Translations under genes and position numbers: made by a program
Assembly (NCBI RefSeq): GCF_008085905.1
Contig: NZ_VSFF01000006.1
Span: 434,001-498,000, forward strand
Origin: Actinomadura syzygii
GTDB taxonomy: Bacteria; Actinomycetota; Actinomycetes; Streptosporangiales; Streptosporangiaceae
Length of the DNA stretch: 64,000 nt
Reading direction: 5' to 3'
The notes under the pieces: generated by a model
What the model saw: only the letters and a program-made list of their open reading frames with translations
Database searches by the model: none
What the model was told of the DNA's origin: nothing
Shown: one piece after another, positions 46,054 to 55,558 of the stretch
Layout: the number at the start of each line of letters is the position of its first letter
Position numbering within the stretch: the stretch's first letter is position 1

Positions 46054-46080
46054 GACGCCCGCCGTCCCCAGGCGGGCGTC
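46054..46080 (-). terminator. Terminator of the LuxR-type HTH gene
   Basis: GACGCCCGCC (46054-46063) pairs perfectly with GGCGGGCGTC (46071-46080) around a seven-base loop, 11 bases beyond the stop. The rest of 45785-46053 shows no convincing gene. Confidence 0.65.
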
Positions 46081-46091
46081 ATGGGCCGCCG

Positions 46092-46322
46092 CTAGATGAG
46101 CTGCCTCCGGGCCGCCCACACAACGGCCTCGATAGGGGTGTTGACCTCCAGGCGGTCGCAGATCGTCCGCAACCGGCGCCGCAAGGTCCGTGCGCTCAAT
46201 TCCAGCTTGCGTGCCGCCACATCGGCGGTGACACCGCTGGCGATCTGGGCGAGAAGCCGGATCTCCTCCTCGTTCAGCCCGAAATCGTCGGTGCCACGAC
46301 GTGCGAGTGTGGCCTGTTCCAC
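46092..46322 (-). CDS. Small stand-alone LuxR-type HTH regulator
   Basis: 76 residues from GTG 46322 (GGAGG six bases upstream). It consists almost entirely of a LuxR-like four-helix HTH: EEEIRLLAQIASGVTADVAA, then RKLELSARTLRRRLRTICDR and NTPIEAVVWAARRQLI. No receiver or sensor domain is present. It resembles small HTH proteins of actinomycetes that act without a partner domain. The target is unknown; the LacI gene is 490 bases away on the other strand. Confidence 0.8.
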   Translation of the reverse strand: MEQATLARRGTDDFGLNEEEIRLLAQIASGVTADVAARKLELSARTLRRRLRTICDRLEVNTPIEAVVWAARRQLI

Positions 46323-46813
46323 TCCGTCCTCCCTCGTCCGTGGTGATGACCGCGGGGATGCAGCCGTCCGCTGCACAGGCACGGGTTGGTCTCGATCTCT
46401 GTACGCGCGTTGGGTTGCCGGGTCCGGAGCCCTCCGGACTCAGATCATCGGGTTCCTTAGCTGTCTCACGCGCTTGGCCGGAGGTGGCCGCATGGCCGAT
46501 TGCGGGGTCGTTCGGGGGAACTCCGGGTGACGATTCACTCGTTGGTCGTCTGAGGGAGACGGGATGAGATCGCCAGCCATCCGCACCCGTCCTTTCTCGT
46601 CGGACTCGCCTGATCTCGCCGCGGACGAAGATCATGAATCGTTTCAAGCTACGCTTCGGCTCGGAACGCTAGGCGGCCGGATCCGGCCCGTCAAGCGCTG
46701 GTTCAGTGCACTGTGTGCGCGAATCGTCACTATGCGTGGTCGCGTATTCGTCCGCACGCTATGCAAAACTCCACTACCTGGGAAAACACGCCCTGGACGG
46801 GACGAGGAGCGAG
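46323..46813. other. Divergent intergenic region upstream of the LacI-type gene
   Basis: 490 bases without a supported gene. Several short frames exist but none has a ribosome site with conserved product. The last 120 bases are A/T-richer (TATTCG, TATGCAAAAC) and probably hold the LacI promoter; TATGCGTG and CACGCTATG near 46732-46764 form an imperfect inverted pair that could be an operator. Confidence 0.35.
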
Positions 46814-47836
46814 TTGCCGCAGACCAGTATTCGTGAAGTCGCGAGGCGAGCTGGGGTCTCAGTTGGGACCGTTTCGAATGTCCTAAACCGGCCAGACCTC
46901 GTGGCCGAAGCTACCCGTGACCGTGTTCGGGCCGCGATCGAGGAGCTCGGATTCGTCCGGAACGAGTCCGCCCGCCGGCTCCGGCGGCGCCCCGAACACA
47001 CCGCGGGCGAGTTCGGCGACCAGCCGCGCCGCGCGTTCGGCGTCGTCGTCGAAGACCTCACCAACCCGTACGCGAGCGACGTCGCCCGGGGGGCCGAGGC
47101 CGCGTTGAACGCCGCGGGCCATGACGCCCTGTGGCTGTCGAGCGACCACTCCGCCGCCAAGGAACGGCGCTCGGTGACGCTGCTGGAGGAGCAGAACGCG
47201 GCGGGGGTGCTGATCATCCCCGTCGGGCTCGGCTCCCGCGACATCTCCCGGCTGCGCGCGGCCGGGATGACCGTGGTGCTGATCGACCGCGACGCCGCCG
47301 AGGTCTGCTCGGCCCAGGTCGACCACGTCGCGGGCGGTGAGATCGCGGCCGCGCACCTGCTCGGCATCGGCCGGGAGCGGATCGCGTTCGTGACGGGCGT
47401 GCCGGAGCCGCAGCCCTGCGTCGAACGCCGCGACGGCGCGGCCCGGACGATCGTCGAGGCAGGTTTCGGCAAGCCCGCGACATTGGTGCAGGACGCGCTC
47501 AGCCCCACCGAGGGACAGGCCGCCGCCCACGAGGTCCTGGCGATGTCGCCGCGGCCGGACGGCGTGTTCTGCGCCAACGACCTGCTCGCCATCGGGCTGA
47601 TCAACGAGCTGATCAGGGTCGGCGCGCGGGTGCCCGAGGACATCGCGGTCATCGGCTACGACGACATCGAGCTGGCGGCGAGCGCCGCCGTCCCGCTCAC
47701 CACGATCCGCCAGCCCCGGCGCGAGCTCGGCTGGGAGGCCGCCGAACTCGCCCTGGCCGAGTTGGGGGAAGGGAAGTCTCACCAACACCGACAGGTGGTT
47801 CTCAGACCCGATCTCGTCATCCGCGAAAGCGCCTGA
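46814..47836 (+). CDS. LacI-family transcriptional regulator
   Basis: 340 residues from TTG 46814 with GAGGAGCGAG directly upstream; in-frame codons further up lack a ribosome site. The N-terminal HTH (SIREVARRAGVSVGTVSNVL) and hinge (NESARRLRRR) are followed by a periplasmic-binding-protein-like core with PYASDVARGAE, VLIIPVGL, FCANDLLAIGLINEL and VIGYDDIELAASA. It probably senses a sugar. There is no sugar transporter beside it. Confidence 0.92.
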   Translation: MPQTSIREVARRAGVSVGTVSNVLNRPDLVAEATRDRVRAAIEELGFVRNESARRLRRRPEHTAGEFGDQPRRAFGVVVEDLTNPYASDVARGAEAALNAAGHDALWLSSDHSAAKERRSVTLLEEQNAAGVLIIPVGLGSRDISRLRAAGMTVVLIDRDAAEVCSAQVDHVAGGEIAAAHLLGIGRERIAFVTGVPEPQPCVERRDGAARTIVEAGFGKPATLVQDALSPTEGQAAAHEVLAMSPRPDGVFCANDLLAIGLINELIRVGARVPEDIAVIGYDDIELAASAAVPLTTIRQPRRELGWEAAELALAELGEGKSHQHRQVVLRPDLVIRESA

Positions 47837-47965
47837 CCCGCCGGCACGACCCTGTTCCGCCCCACTGCACCCGCGGTGGCCCAGCTCCCCTTTCACGCTC
47901 CCCACGGCGCTCTGGACGCCGTTTCAACCCGCCGACGCACTTTCCACCCCGGCCGTCGCCGTAGC

Positions 47966-47999
47966 GGCTCCTGCGCCCGTTGTGGGCGGCGCAGGAGCC
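47966..47999. terminator. Shared hairpin between convergent LacI and lysS genes
   Basis: GGCTCCTGCGCC (47966-47977) and GGCGCAGGAGCC (47988-47999) pair perfectly over 12 bp. It lies about 130 bases after the LacI stop and 110 bases after the lysS stop, so it can serve either direction. Confidence 0.55.
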
Positions 48000-48111
48000 T
48001 CCGCGTTGTTGGCGGGCCATGCCGCATCGGCCGGGTTGCGGACATGCCAGAGCCCGCGGGCCGTGACGTGGGGCGCGTCGTCTGACCGCGTGCTTCGTGG
48101 GCGGTCCGTCG

Positions 48112-49602
48112 CTACTCGGGCTTGACCAGCGGGAACAGGATCGTCTCGCGGATTCCCTTGCCGGTGAACGCCATGATCATCCGGTCGATTCCGGCGCCCA
48201 TTCCGCCCGTCGGCGGCATCGCGTATTCCAGGGCGCGCAGGAAGTCCTCGTCCAGTTGCATGGCCTCGAGGTCGCCGCCCGCGGCGAGCAGTGACTGCTC
48301 GGTGAGCCGGCGGCGCTGCTCGATCGGGTCGACGAGTTCCGAGTAGGCGGTGCCGAGTTCCGTCCCGAAGCCGATGAGGTCCCATTTCTCGGTGAGAAGG
48401 GGCTCTTCACGGTGCTGACGGGTCAGCGGCGACGTCTCGACCGGGTAATCCATGACGAACGTGGGCTGGACGAGGGTGTGCTCCACCAGTTCCTCGAAGA
48501 GTTCCTGGACGAGCTTGCCCTGACCCCACTTCGGGTCCCAGGAGATGTCGCGGGCGTCGGCGAGCTTACGGACGTCCTCGATCGGCGTGTGCGGGGTCAC
48601 TTCTTCGCCGAGCGCCTCCGACACGGCCCCGTACAAAGTGATCCGCGGCCACCGCGCAAGGCCGAGGTCGATCTCGACACCGTCATGGACGACCACGGTC
48701 GTACCGAGAGCGGCCACGACCGCGTTCTGGTACATCCGCTGGGTGAGGTCGGCCATGTCGTTGTAGTCGAGATACGTCCCGTAGGCCTCCAGCATGGTGA
48801 ACTCGGGGTTGTGCGTGGAGTCCGCACCCTCGTTCCTGAAGTTGCGGTTGATTTCGAAGACCTTCTCGATGCCGCCCACGACGAGCCGCTTCAAATACAA
48901 CTCGATCGCGATGCGCAGGTAGAGGTCCATGTCGTAGGCGTTGATGTGCGTCTGGAAAGGACGCGCCGCCGCACCGCCGTGGATCGGCTGCAGCATCGGC
49001 GTCTCGACCTCTAGGTAACCCTCGTCGTGCCAGAAGTCCCGCACGGCGCGCACGGTCGCGCTACGCACCCGCGCCATTTTCCGGGCTTCGTCGTTCACGA
49101 TGAGGTCGACGTAGCGCTGCCTGACCCTCGCCTCAGGGTCGGTAAGCCCGGCGTGCTTCTCCGGCAGCGGACGCAGGCACTTCGACGTGATCGCGAACCG
49201 GTCGGCCATGATGGACAGCTCGCCGCGGCGGGACGTGATGACCTCGCCTTCGACCCCGATGTGGTCGCCGAGGTCGACCTCCCGCTTCCAGAATTCGAGC
49301 TGCTCCTCCCCCACCTTGGCCAGGGAGAGCATGATCTGGATGTCGCCGGTGCCGTCCCGGACCGTGGCGAAGCACAGCTTGCCCGTGTTGCGGATCAGCA
49401 TGACGCGGCCGGTGACGCCGACCTTCTCGCCCGTCTCAGAGCCCGGTTCCAGGTCCGGGTGTTTCGCGCGGACGTCGGCGATGGTCGCCGTCCGCGGAAA
49501 GGTCACCGGGTAGGGGTCGATCCCGCTCGCACGGAGCCGGTCGAGCTTCTCCCGGCGCACGCGCATCTGCTCCGGGAGCTCGTCGAAGGTCTCGTCACTC
49601 AC
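48112..49602 (-). CDS. lysS: Lysyl-tRNA synthetase, class II
   Basis: 496 residues. An OB-fold anticodon-binding domain comes first (VGVTGRVMLIRNTGKLCFAT). Class II motif 2 is NRNFRNEGADSTHNPEFTML and motif 3 GMGAGIDRMIMAFTGKGIRE. It charges tRNA-Lys in the cytoplasm. The start is GTG 49602; TAGCCT lies seven bases before it and no Shine-Dalgarno is visible, so the mRNA may start at the codon. It sits downstream of the nadBC-coaX genes (80 bp), an order common in actinobacteria. Confidence 0.97.
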   Translation of the reverse strand: MSDETFDELPEQMRVRREKLDRLRASGIDPYPVTFPRTATIADVRAKHPDLEPGSETGEKVGVTGRVMLIRNTGKLCFATVRDGTGDIQIMLSLAKVGEEQLEFWKREVDLGDHIGVEGEVITSRRGELSIMADRFAITSKCLRPLPEKHAGLTDPEARVRQRYVDLIVNDEARKMARVRSATVRAVRDFWHDEGYLEVETPMLQPIHGGAAARPFQTHINAYDMDLYLRIAIELYLKRLVVGGIEKVFEINRNFRNEGADSTHNPEFTMLEAYGTYLDYNDMADLTQRMYQNAVVAALGTTVVVHDGVEIDLGLARWPRITLYGAVSEALGEEVTPHTPIEDVRKLADARDISWDPKWGQGKLVQELFEELVEHTLVQPTFVMDYPVETSPLTRQHREEPLLTEKWDLIGFGTELGTAYSELVDPIEQRRRLTEQSLLAAGGDLEAMQLDEDFLRALEYAMPPTGGMGAGIDRMIMAFTGKGIRETILFPLVKPE

Positions 49603-49682
49603 GCCCCAAAGGCTATCCAGCCCGCCGAGCGCGCCGCGAACTCGTTCCCTGTGGCGTAGCGGGCTTACAGCCAGGTGCGGGG

Positions 49683-50465
<783 letters not shown>

Positions 50466-50479
50466 CAGGTCCCCGCTGA

Positions 50480-51337
50480 TCAGGTGAAGTCAAGGCCGAT
50501 GTCGAACACGCGCGCCGAGTGCGTCAGCGCGCCGACTGCAAGGTAGTCCACCCCGGTCACGGCGACGTCTCGGGCCCGCTCCAGATTAAGCCCACCGCTG
50601 GCTTCCAGTTCCGCCCGCCCTGCGACCAATCGGACTGCCTCGACCATCTCGTCGTCGGTCATGTTGTCGAGCAGGATGCTCTTCGCACCCACCGCGACGG
50701 CCTCCTCCACCTGCGCCAGGGTGTCGCACTCCACCTGGATGTGCAGGGACGGGTACACCGCGCGAATGGCCTCGTATGCCTTGGTGACGCTTCCAGCCGC
50801 CGCGACATGGTTGTCCTTGATGAGCGCGGCGTCGTAGAGACCCATCCTGTGGTTGACCCCACCGCCGCACTGGACGGCGTACTTCTGCAGGACGCGGAGT
50901 CCGGGCAGCGTCTTGCGTGTGTCGCGAACCTTGGCTTTCGTGCCGGACATGGCGTCCATCCACTGCCGCGTCGCCGTCGCGATTCCGGACAGGTGAGTGA
51001 GCAGGTTCAGAGCCGTTCTCTCCGCGCGCAGGACTGCGCGGGTAGGGCCACTGACCGAAATGAGCACCTGCCCTGGGACGACCCGGTCTCCGTCTTGCAC
51101 TTTCGTCTCGTAGGCGATGTCGAGCACGTCGAACACCACTGAAGCGACCGGGATACCGGCCACGACACCGTGCTCGCGGGCCCTGAGATCGCCTGCGGCG
51201 GTGTCGTCGGGCGCGAAGATCGGCATGCTGGTGACGTCGACCTCACCGTCCTCGGTGAGCGCGGCGCGGACGAGGTTATCCACATGTTGCGGATCGAGCC
51301 CGGCGTCGGCGAGCGTTTGCGAGAGTTCAGGTGTCAT
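50480..51337 (-). CDS. nadC: Nicotinate-nucleotide pyrophosphorylase (quinolinate phosphoribosyltransferase)
   Basis: 285 residues from ATG 51337 (GAAAGGA upstream), overlapping the nadB stop by four bases. The family pattern is clear: LRAERTALNLLTHLSGIATAT, DTRKTLPGLRVLQKYAVQCG, GGVNHRMGLYDAALIKDNH, and the C-terminal EASGGLNLERA. It converts quinolinate and PRPP to nicotinate mononucleotide, feeding NAD synthesis after NadB. Confidence 0.96.
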   Translation of the reverse strand: MTPELSQTLADAGLDPQHVDNLVRAALTEDGEVDVTSMPIFAPDDTAAGDLRAREHGVVAGIPVASVVFDVLDIAYETKVQDGDRVVPGQVLISVSGPTRAVLRAERTALNLLTHLSGIATATRQWMDAMSGTKAKVRDTRKTLPGLRVLQKYAVQCGGGVNHRMGLYDAALIKDNHVAAAGSVTKAYEAIRAVYPSLHIQVECDTLAQVEEAVAVGAKSILLDNMTDDEMVEAVRLVAGRAELEASGGLNLERARDVAVTGVDYLAVGALTHSARVFDIGLDFT

Positions 51338-53184
51338 GAACGCTTTCCTTTCAGAGGTTCGTAGGCGGTGGTCAGGGCGTTCCCTGTCAGCCGCGTCACC
51401 AGATGCCCGCGCCACGCGCCGTCCGCGCGCTCGGGGAAGTCCTCCCGCCAGTGGCTGCCCCGGGTCTCCTCCCGCCGCCGCGCCGCCGCCACGATCGCGG
51501 ACGCGACGGTGAACAGGTTGGTGACCTCCCACGCCTCGACCCCGGGCTCCGCCTGGCCGCGCTTCACCCCGTCCAGTTCCCTGGCCGCGGCCTCCAGCCC
51601 GTCCGCCCTGCGCAACACCCCGGCATAGGAGGTCATGATCCGCTGAATCTCCCCCCGCATCCCGGCATCGACCAGTCCATCAAGGGCCTCGCCCCCGCCA
51701 GCCAGTTCCCCTGCAGTCTCCCGAGCCCCACCCCCAAGCCGCACGCCCCGAGCCGCCACCTCCTGGGCAGGCGCCCGTTGGGCGGACACCTCGTGAGCAG
51801 GCAGTCCTTGGGCAGGCGCCCCTTGGGCAGGCGCCTCCTGGGCCAGCGTCTCCTGGACGAGCGCCTCTTGGGCGAGCGCCTCTTGGGCGAGCAGCTCCCC
51901 GGGGGACGAAGGCGGAGGCGGGGTTGGGGTGGGGGGTCGGGAGAGTTCATCTTGAAGGACGGTGGTGATGCGATTGGCGAAGACCAGGCCCTCCAGGAGG
52001 GAATTGGACGCCAGACGGTTCGCGCCGTGAACACCGGTGCAGGCGACCTCGCCGCAGGCGTAGAGGCCGGAAACCGACGTGCGGCCGTGTAGATCCGTGC
52101 GAACACCACCGCTCGCATGATGCGCGGCAGGAACGATGGGGATCGGCTCGCTGATGGGGTCGATGCCGTGATGGCGGCAGGCGGCCAGGATCGTCGGGAA
52201 TCGGTTCTCCCACATCGCCGCACCCAGGTGGCGGCCGTCCAGGAGCATGTGGGACGCGCCGGTCTCGTGTATCCGGTTCATGATCCCTTTGGCGACGACG
52301 TCCCGTGGGGCGAGTTCGGCGAGCTCGTGACGTCCGAGCATGAAGCGCTCACCAGCGTGGTCGATCAGGTGGGCGCCCTCTCCCCGGACGGCCTCGGAGA
52401 TCAGCGGCTGCTGCCCGGTCGCGCCCTCACCGAGCCACAGCACGGTCGGATGGAACTGGACGAACTCCAGATCGGCGACCTCGGCCCCGGCCCGCAGTGC
52501 GAGCGCGACACCGTCACCCGTGGAGACCTCGGGGTTGGTGGTCGCGGAGAACACCTGTCCGAGCCCGCCGGTCGCGAGCACGACGGCGCGGGCCCGGACG
52601 GCTCCGACGCCACCCGGCTGCCCTTCGCCCATGACATGCAGGGTGATTCCGGCTGCTCGTCCGGTGGCGTCCTTCAGCAGGTCGAGGACGAGCGCGTGCT
52701 CAATGACCTCGACATCAGAGTCTTTGAGGGCGGCAAGCAGGGCACGACTGACCTCGGCCCCAGTGGCATCCCCGCCCGCGTGGGCGATGCGACGCCGGTG
52801 GTGTCCACCCTCGCGGGTCAGCGCGATCTCGCCGTCTTTGGAACGGTCGAATGCCGTGCCGAGCTCGATGAGTCCGCGTACGGCGTCCGGCCCTTCGGTG
52901 ACGAGTGCTCGGACGGCGTCCTCGTCACAGAGCCCGACTCCGGCGGTGAGGGTGTCGGCCAGGTGCTCATCTGGCGTGTCGTCGGGCGCAAGCGCCGCGG
53001 CGATCCCGCCCTGCGCCCAGCGCGTCGACCCCGCGTCGAGGAGAGCCTTGGTGACCAGCAGCACCCGCCCATGCGTCCGACAGCGCAACGCTGCCACCAG
53101 CCCAGCGATACCGGAACCGATGACCACCACGTCGGTATCGGTGGTCCAACCGGGCTCGGGGGCACTGAGAACGGAAGGGATCAT
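51334..53184 (-). CDS. nadB: L-aspartate oxidase with a pentapeptide-repeat insertion
   Basis: 616 residues, about 60-80 longer than usual. The FAD site is VVIGSGIAGLVAALR; the conserved substrate segment GHHRRRIAHAGGDATG, ACGEVACTGVHGANRLASNS and the closing helical domain are intact. Between the FAD part and the helical domain, at about residues 420-500, lies a Pro-rich stretch and ten tandem pentapeptides of the LAQEA type. It oxidises aspartate to iminoaspartate, the first NAD step; the partner nadA is not in the window. The ATG has GGAGG upstream and CATAAT further up. Confidence 0.95.
   Translation of the reverse strand: MIPSVLSAPEPGWTTDTDVVVIGSGIAGLVAALRCRTHGRVLLVTKALLDAGSTRWAQGGIAAALAPDDTPDEHLADTLTAGVGLCDEDAVRALVTEGPDAVRGLIELGTAFDRSKDGEIALTREGGHHRRRIAHAGGDATGAEVSRALLAALKDSDVEVIEHALVLDLLKDATGRAAGITLHVMGEGQPGGVGAVRARAVVLATGGLGQVFSATTNPEVSTGDGVALALRAGAEVADLEFVQFHPTVLWLGEGATGQQPLISEAVRGEGAHLIDHAGERFMLGRHELAELAPRDVVAKGIMNRIHETGASHMLLDGRHLGAAMWENRFPTILAACRHHGIDPISEPIPIVPAAHHASGGVRTDLHGRTSVSGLYACGEVACTGVHGANRLASNSLLEGLVFANRITTVLQDELSRPPTPTPPPPSSPGELLAQEALAQEALVQETLAQEAPAQGAPAQGLPAHEVSAQRAPAQEVAARGVRLGGGARETAGELAGGGEALDGLVDAGMRGEIQRIMTSYAGVLRRADGLEAAARELDGVKRGQAEPGVEAWEVTNLFTVASAIVAAARRREETRGSHWREDFPERADGAWRGHLVTRLTGNALTTAYEPLKGKRS
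51742..51891 (-). repeat. nadB: Ten tandem 15-bp repeats inside nadB
   Basis: A 15-base unit is repeated ten times in frame and encodes pentapeptides such as LAQEA, LVQET, PAQGA and PAHEV. The first units are nearly identical in DNA (CTCGCCCAAGAGGCG); later ones have drifted. The array makes a linker at a domain border, where slippage would be tolerated. Confidence 0.85.
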
Positions 53185-53211
53185 GAACCCTCCTCGGGAT
53201 CGGTTCTCGTC

Positions 53212-53217
53212 ATTATG
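53212..53217 (-). promoter_or_regulatory. Candidate -10 element of the nadBC-coaX operon
   Basis: CATAAT on the minus strand, 28 bases before the nadB ATG, close to the consensus and conspicuous in C-rich surroundings. No convincing -35 element is present, so the sigma factor or an activator is open. Confidence 0.4.
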
Positions 53218-53806
53218 ACCCTAACCCCGCCCAACTCCACCCCCCGCCCCCCAATTCCCGCATCAACCCCCATCCCACCCAGCAATCCCCCGCCCGCATC
53301 GCCCATGACCTCACCCCCACAACGCCCCCAACCACGCGCCCACAGCGGTGCACCACCCACGGCCGCGCGGCGACACCAGACGGCATACGGCAGCGCGAGC
53401 CCACCGGACGCAGGGCGGTCCCCAGACCACGCCAGCGGCACACGACGGCCCACGGCCACACAACGGCCCAAGACGGCGCCAGACCACTCCTGCAGGGCGC
53501 GGCGGGGCACGACCACACGCGGCAGGGCATGGCGGCGCACAGCCCTAACGGCGCACAGCGCTAACAACGTCGAATAACAAACAAGGCCCGCGCATGGTGT
53601 GGCCGTTCCAAGCGTACGAAATGGCCCTTCCGAGCCCTTAAATATGGCCAATCTCAGTATCGAGGGGTGGCCACGCCTACGCGGGCCGCGCTGCGCAGCA
53701 CCGCTCTAGCACCAAACTTCACGAACGTCTTCAGTAACCTAGAACGAAGGCTTCCTATCGGCCGCCGCGCCGACCAGTTCGCGGAGCAGCGAGCATCCAA
53801 GGTCGG
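53218..53806. other. Low-complexity, C-rich gene-free stretch
   Basis: The first ~360 bases are strongly strand-skewed: rich in C and A and poor in T on the plus strand, with repeated CCCAC, CACACG and ACGGCCC. A minus-strand frame at 53181-53651 is only a by-product (Trp, Gly and Arg-rich). The part next to 53807 is more balanced, with A/T-richer sequence at 53570-53680. No gene is supported. Confidence 0.5.
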
Positions 53807-54178
53807 AAGGCTCTTCGCGGGCAGGGTGTAGTGCCGACCTTCCTGCAAGTTGCAAGTAGCGTCGATCAATTCCTCAATGGATGCGCCGGTCAGAAGGCAG
53901 TCCAAAGGCCACTTGTTCCCCGAGTGGGAGATGACCAGAACACGCTGACCGCCCAGGCAGCGGAGAGGTCACAAAGGAAGTCGCTGGTGGCTTGGATCAC
54001 CTGGTGGTAGCTCTGGCCGCCCGGGTCGAGGGGGGGCGATGCGGTGCGCACGTTCGGCGGCCACGACACTGACCGGGGAGCCGTTCAGGTCCCCGTAGTC
54101 GCATTCACGCAGACGCGGATCTTCATAAATGGCAGTCGAAGCGTCAGGGAAGGCGATCTGAGCAGTCTCGAAAGAACC
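53807..54178 (-). pseudogene. Histidine-phosphatase (phosphoglycerate-mutase-like) gene remnant, N-terminus missing
   Basis: Reading leftward from 54178 the frame gives SFETAQIAFPDASTAIYEDP, RLRECDYGDLNG, then a slip at the run of seven C (54030-54036), LDPGGQSYHQVIQATSDFLC in the next frame, a second slip near 53950, and RVLVISHSGNKWPLDCLLTG with the family's C-terminal His. It ends YTLP like the family. The N-terminal RHG phosphohistidine motif is absent; the remnant follows directly in frame on the panD stop codon. The two indels compensate, and both lie in homopolymer-like tracts, so sequencing error cannot be fully excluded, but the lost N-terminus makes it non-functional. Confidence 0.75.
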
Positions 54179-54187
54179 TCGTAAACG

Positions 54188-54604
54188 TCAGTCGCGAACC
54201 AGATCCCCTCGGGTGGTTCGCGTTCCGGGGACAGGTTCGGCCGGGTCGGAGCCCAACGAGATGATTCGGTTGTACCGATCGACGTGAACGACGGCAGGGA
54301 CGAATTCACGAGCCTCGGCGTCCGCCATCTGAGCATAGCTAATGATGATCACCATATCCCCCGGCTGGACGAGGCGGGCGGCGGCCCCGTTAATGCCGAT
54401 CACCCCAGTGCCGCGTTCACCGGCGATCAGATAGGTCTCCAGGCGAGCGCCATTGTCGATGTCGACCACCGACACCTGCTCCCCGGGCAGCAGGTCGGCG
54501 GCGTCCATGAGGTCCTGGTCGATGGTGAGGGAGCCGACGTAGTGAAGGTCCGCCTGGGTCACGGTGGCGCGGTGGATCTTCGACTTGAACATCGTCCGGA
54601 ACAT
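54188..54604 (-). CDS. panD: Aspartate 1-decarboxylase
   Basis: 138 residues. The pyruvoyl enzyme is recognised by MFKSKIHRATVTQADLHYVG, then the self-cleavage Gly-Ser in YVGSLTIDQDLMDAADLL, NNGARLETY-type pattern (DIDNGARLETYLIAG) and INGAAARLVQPGDMVIIISY. It makes beta-alanine for pantothenate. Its ATG overlaps the panC stop by one base (TGATG), so the two are coupled. The histidine-phosphatase remnant follows directly after the stop. Confidence 0.97.
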   Translation of the reverse strand: MFRTMFKSKIHRATVTQADLHYVGSLTIDQDLMDAADLLPGEQVSVVDIDNGARLETYLIAGERGTGVIGINGAAARLVQPGDMVIIISYAQMADAEAREFVPAVVHVDRYNRIISLGSDPAEPVPGTRTTRGDLVRD

Positions 54605-55458
54605 CAGTGCTCCTTGCCGAGATGGAGGGGAACGTTGTCGATGAGGTGGGTGGCGCCGACGCGGCCCGCGACGGCGAGGACAGCCGGGCCGTCGCCCGTG
54701 GACGCGGCGAAGGTCGAGGGATCGACGAGCACGAGGTAGTCCAGGTCGAGCGGGGGGTCGGCGGCCTTGGCCGGGTCGAGGACGGCGGTCGCCGCGGCGA
54801 TCACCGCGTCCCGGCCTTCGGCGGCGGCGTCCGCACCCGCGTGCAGGGCACGGGAGAGGGCGAGGGCCGTGCGCCTCTCCTCAACGGACAAGTACCGGTT
54901 GCGGCTCGACAGGGCCAGCCCGTCCGGCTCCCGGACGGTCGGCCCGGCGGCGATCGTGACGGGCACGTTCAGGTCGGCGACCATCCGGCGGATCATCGCG
55001 AGCTGCTGCGCGTCCTTCTGGCCGAAGATCGCCACGTCCGGCCGGACGAGGTTGAGCAGCTTCAGGACGACCGTGAGCATCCCGTCGAAGTGTCCTGGAC
55101 GGGCGGCGCCCTCCACGACCTCGCCCATCGGCCCCGACTTGATCGTGACCTGTGGCTCGTCCGGATACATGACGTCAGGGGACGGCGCGAAGACGAGATC
55201 GGCGCCCTCGGCGGCGCACATCTCGACGTCGGCGGGAAACGTGCGCGGATACCGGTCGAAGTCCTCACCGGGAGCGAACTGGAGCGGATTGACGAAAATG
55301 CTCACCGCCACGGCGTCCGCACTGTTCCGCGCCTGCCGGATCAGAGAACGATGCCCCTCGTGCAGGGCACCCATGGTCGGAACGAGCGCCAACGTTCCCG
55401 TGACCTGCGAACGAACATCCGCGAGTTCCTCCCGCGTCCGCGCGATAACCGGCGTCAC
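54604..55458 (-). CDS. panC: Pantothenate synthetase
   Basis: 284 residues from GTG 55458 (GGAGGA six bases upstream; the GTG at 55473 would overlap that site). The HIGH-like motif is PTMGALHEGHRSLIRQA, followed by SIFVNPLQFAPGEDF, FGQKDAQQLAMIRR and the KMSKS-like SSRNRYLS. It joins pantoate and beta-alanine with ATP. panD follows with a one-base overlap. The gene upstream is a DUF2520 oxidoreductase separated by 374 bases that contain a 105-bp repeat. Confidence 0.97.
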   Translation of the reverse strand: MTPVIARTREELADVRSQVTGTLALVPTMGALHEGHRSLIRQARNSADAVAVSIFVNPLQFAPGEDFDRYPRTFPADVEMCAAEGADLVFAPSPDVMYPDEPQVTIKSGPMGEVVEGAARPGHFDGMLTVVLKLLNLVRPDVAIFGQKDAQQLAMIRRMVADLNVPVTIAAGPTVREPDGLALSSRNRYLSVEERRTALALSRALHAGADAAAEGRDAVIAAATAVLDPAKAADPPLDLDYLVLVDPSTFAASTGDGPAVLAVAGRVGATHLIDNVPLHLGKEH

Positions 55459-55558
55459 GTCATTTCCTCCCACTCACAAACGCCTCCACCCACCACAACA
55501 ACCAATCCGCCCAGCCGCAGCCCACGCGACTCGCTCACCGCCAGCGCACCACGGTCAG

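Noticed and set aside
46564..46836. 90-codon plus-strand open frame upstream of the LacI gene
   Set aside because: No ribosome site, it overlaps the LacI start, and the sequence shows no conserved pattern.
53181..53651. 156-codon open frame on the minus strand before nadB
   Set aside because: It is made of skewed low-complexity DNA (Trp, Gly and Arg-rich), has no motif, and would run into the nadB start.
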